A stretch of 64,000 nt of DNA, taken from Neokomagataea tanensis. GTDB lineage: Bacteria; Pseudomonadota; Alphaproteobacteria; Acetobacterales; Acetobacteraceae. A program made the position numbers and the translations under genes. Positions 62,013 through 64,000 of the stretch are shown here, one piece after another. Every line of letters begins with the position of its first letter. The first letter of the stretch is position 1. Below the pieces are notes generated by a model. It searched no databases. It worked only from the letters and a program-made list of their open reading frames with translations, and was not told where the DNA came from. The stretch is from contig NZ_CP032485.1 of assembly GCF_006542335.1 (NCBI RefSeq), positions 1,250,501 through 1,314,500 of the forward strand, written 5' to 3'.

Positions 62013-64000
62013 GTGGTTGACTCGTCTAAATTTACTACTCCGACAGACCGTAATCAGGCGGGATACGCAGGTTATGGCAACGTCATCACGGATGCAGATC
62101 GTGCTGCGTGGCGAGAAATTCATGCTGCCCGTGCGCAGGAAGCCTTTCAGCGCGGTGAGCAGGCACTAGCGCAAAATGATTTGCCTGCTGCGCAGTTCTG
62201 GTTGGAGCGGGCGGGGCGTATGGCGCGCGCTAGTCCCAACATAACATGGGCGTTAGCGCTGGTTGACATGCGTATGGGCCGTTTTGAGGAAGCAGGCCTC
62301 AAGATGGGTGCGCTACGCGAAAAATATCGTCTGCGTGAGGCTGCTTTTCTAGAAATTGAGTGCCTAGTTCAGGCAAATGAATGGGACGCTGCACTCAAGC
62401 GACTGCGTGAGGCCCTCGCGACGTTTAATATTATGGCGGACATGCATGGCTTGCCGCAGCGGGTTGTGCAGTATTTCGGCAAGGCCGGCTGGTGTTGTGC
62501 GTCCAATAACGGGTCGATCCATATTGAAGCCGCAGGGCGCGTTAAAATCTATTTGGACGGGCAAGACATAGGTTCTGGGCGATCCGGTTGTTTCTGGCTA
62601 CCGGAAGGTTGGGCGCGCGCTCGAAATATTTCGGTTAAAAAAAATGGCTGCCATTTGCTTGGGAGTCCGGTTCAGGTTGATGCACTCACGCGAATTGAGG
62701 CTCTTGTTACAGCAGACAGATCGGGCCTTTTCGGTTGGGCGTGGTATCCGTCGGACCCAGATTACATACCGCGCTTACGGCTGAATAATGGCTCGGTCTT
62801 TGAGGCTACGGAAATAGCTCAGAGCATTGCCAGCGATGTGCCGCTTGCGCGCCCGCGCTCTTTTCGTATCCCGAAAGCGGAATTGCGCTCTGCTCAAGGC
62901 GACCTTGCTGAAGTCACAGATGATCATGGCCGTATAGTAACAGGCGCACCGATCAGACTCGATATTGGGGACTTACTTGCTGGCGAAGTAGACGATCTTG
63001 CTGAAGATTTGCGCCCCAAGCGCATTGCAAACGAGGTTACTCCCGCAGTTCATGAGCCAGAAACCGGCGGATGTAGCATTGTCATACCGGTGTATCGTGA
63101 CCGGGACGTAACGCTGCAATGTATTGCCAGTGTTTTGAAGACAGTCCCATCTGACACGCGTATTATCGTTGTGGATGATGCGACACCTGAATCTGACCTG
63201 GCCACGGCATTGGACGGCTTAGCGGTATCACGTCGTATAGAATTAGTCCGTTTTGAAAAAAATCAGGGCTTCCCCGTGGCGGTAAATGCCGGATTGCGCG
63301 TTGCCGGGGACGGGGATGTAATACTGCTTAATAGTGATGTGATTGTACCCCAAGGCTGGGTTGAGCGGGTGTTGAGGCGCTTGCGAGTGGCGGGGGTAGG
63401 GACGGTAACGCCGTTCAGTAATGACGCGAGTATCTTCTCATACCCATCAGTCAAAGAGCACAATCCGGTGCCCTCTCGGCAAGAAGCGGCGCTGTTGGAC
63501 CGGCTTTGCAGTAAACTGTTTGGTGGGGCTAACACGGAAATAGATATCCCGACGGCGAATGGGTTTTGCATGGCGATATCTGCGGCATGTTTGCGGCAGA
63601 CTGGCTTTTTGAGGGAAGATGTTTTTGCCCAAGGTTATGGGGAAGAGAACGATTTTTGCCTGAGGGCGAGTGCTTTAGGTTTTAAGCACCGTATAGCTCC
63701 GGATGTGTATGTTTTGCATAAAGGCTCTGTTTCCTTCGGTGCCGGGAAGCGCTGGCTTATGGCGCGCAATCTAGACATTTTAAATGCGCTACACCCCGGA
63801 TATGATGCTTACGTCGCAGACTTTATTGAACACGACCCCTTAAGGGTGTTCCGGCAAAGTTTGGACAAGGCTTTGTTGGCGAAAAGCCCTCACAAGAGTG
63901 GGGGCGTGTTATTGGTCGTGCATGCTGGTGGCGGGGGTGTTGAGCGCGTTGTTCGTGAGCGTGCTGCACGTTACGAGCAAAATGGTGAGCCTGCTTACGT
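62013..64000 (+). CDS. Large family 2 glycosyltransferase, 3' end outside window
   Basis: Open frame with no stop to the window edge, so at least 662 residues. The first about 120 are TPR-like helices (AFQRGEQALAQNDLPAAQFW); then a beta-rich linker; from about 353 a GT-A domain: CSIVIPVYRDRDVTLQC, VVDDATPESD, LLNSDV near 440 (metal-binding Asp) and GYGEENDFCLRA near 543 (acceptor base region). A further module begins at the edge (HAGGGGVERVVRERAAR). The start is probably GTG 62013 or TTG 62007; neither has a good ribosome-binding site. Sugar and acceptor unknown. Confidence 0.85.
   Translation, partial: MVDSSKFTTPTDRNQAGYAGYGNVITDADRAAWREIHAARAQEAFQRGEQALAQNDLPAAQFWLERAGRMARASPNITWALALVDMRMGRFEEAGLKMGALREKYRLREAAFLEIECLVQANEWDAALKRLREALATFNIMADMHGLPQRVVQYFGKAGWCCASNNGSIHIEAAGRVKIYLDGQDIGSGRSGCFWLPEGWARARNISVKKNGCHLLGSPVQVDALTRIEALVTADRSGLFGWAWYPSDPDYIPRLRLNNGSVFEATEIAQSIASDVPLARPRSFRIPKAELRSAQGDLAEVTDDHGRIVTGAPIRLDIGDLLAGEVDDLAEDLRPKRIANEVTPAVHEPETGGCSIVIPVYRDRDVTLQCIASVLKTVPSDTRIIVVDDATPESDLATALDGLAVSRRIELVRFEKNQGFPVAVNAGLRVAGDGDVILLNSDVIVPQGWVERVLRRLRVAGVGTVTPFSNDASIFSYPSVKEHNPVPSRQEAALLDRLCSKLFGGANTEIDIPTANGFCMAISAACLRQTGFLREDVFAQGYGEENDFCLRASALGFKHRIAPDVYVLHKGSVSFGAGKRWLMARNLDILNALHPGYDAYVADFIEHDPLRVFRQSLDKALLAKSPHKSGGVLLVVHAGGGGVERVVRERAARYEQNGEPAY

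Noticed and set aside
1..64000. tRNA, rRNA, CRISPR arrays, insertion sequences, prophage
   Set aside because: Looked for on both strands in the intergenic gaps; no cloverleaf with CCA-type ends, no regular spacer arrays, no transposase or integrase frames.

Overview
The window looks like a chromosomal segment of an acetic acid bacterium (Alphaproteobacteria, Acetobacteraceae). The basis is gene order (rpoZ-spoT-acpS-lepB-rnc-era; frr-uppS-cdsA-dxr-rseP-bamA-ompH-lpxD-fabZ-lpxA-lpxI; rpmH-rnpA-yidD-yidC-engB), the flavour of the proteins (tandem TonB receptors, a DUF815 ATPase beside yajC, an sHSP-DUF1150 pair) and frequent GTG/TTG starts. The genus cannot be fixed from the sequence alone. Coding density is very high: no stretch over about 300 bases lacks a gene, and I saw no rRNA, tRNA, CRISPR array, insertion sequence or prophage.

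Layout. 1-4373: two tandem homologous TonB-dependent receptors, the first cut by the window edge. 4449-8628: DUF815 ATPase, yajC, sodB, a beta-hydroxyacid dehydrogenase, a degenerate uracil-DNA-glycosylase-like ORF and a NYN-domain protein. 8890-14584: omega subunit, bifunctional ppGpp synthetase/hydrolase, holo-ACP synthase, signal peptidase I, RNase III and Era. 14701-27053: a long envelope and lipid block running from UMP kinase and ribosome recycling factor through undecaprenyl-PP synthase, CDP-DAG synthase, DXR, RseP, BamA and a Skp-like chaperone to the early lipid A genes, followed by glyoxalase I. 27820-32070: L34/RNase P/YidD/YidC/EngB and argB, which carries a one-base frameshift at a G run. 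32074-35859: a degenerate GGDEF-like protein, dapD, dapE and a membrane protein. 35902-37841: an A/T-richer pair of glycan genes (GT61 and DUF4422). 38012-41726: truA-fmt-def on the minus strand, then a small heat-shock protein (possible RNA thermometer), DUF1150 and RidA. 41734-45946: a compact aminophosphonate-use cassette (amino-acid-type permease, FAD aminophosphonate oxidase family, PhnX, divergent LysR regulator). 46017-49702: periplasmic glucan genes opgG/D-opgH. 49883-54360: a tightly coupled biotin operon (bioA-F-esterase-C-D) without bioB. 54558-56248: a small unknown ORF and selO. 56510-64000: a type I secretion ABC transporter and HlyD-type adaptor, then a Sel1-repeat protein and a large glycosyltransferase running off the window.

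How parts work together. The central blocks supply growth and envelope functions. The stop-start overlaps in the biotin and phosphonate cassettes indicate single transcripts. The most interesting accessory parts are the phosphonate cassette, where a flavin oxidase plus PhnX and a permease appear to replace the usual PhnW transaminase and ABC importer, and the secretion/Sel1/glycosyltransferase cluster at the right end, which may export and modify a surface protein encoded outside the window.
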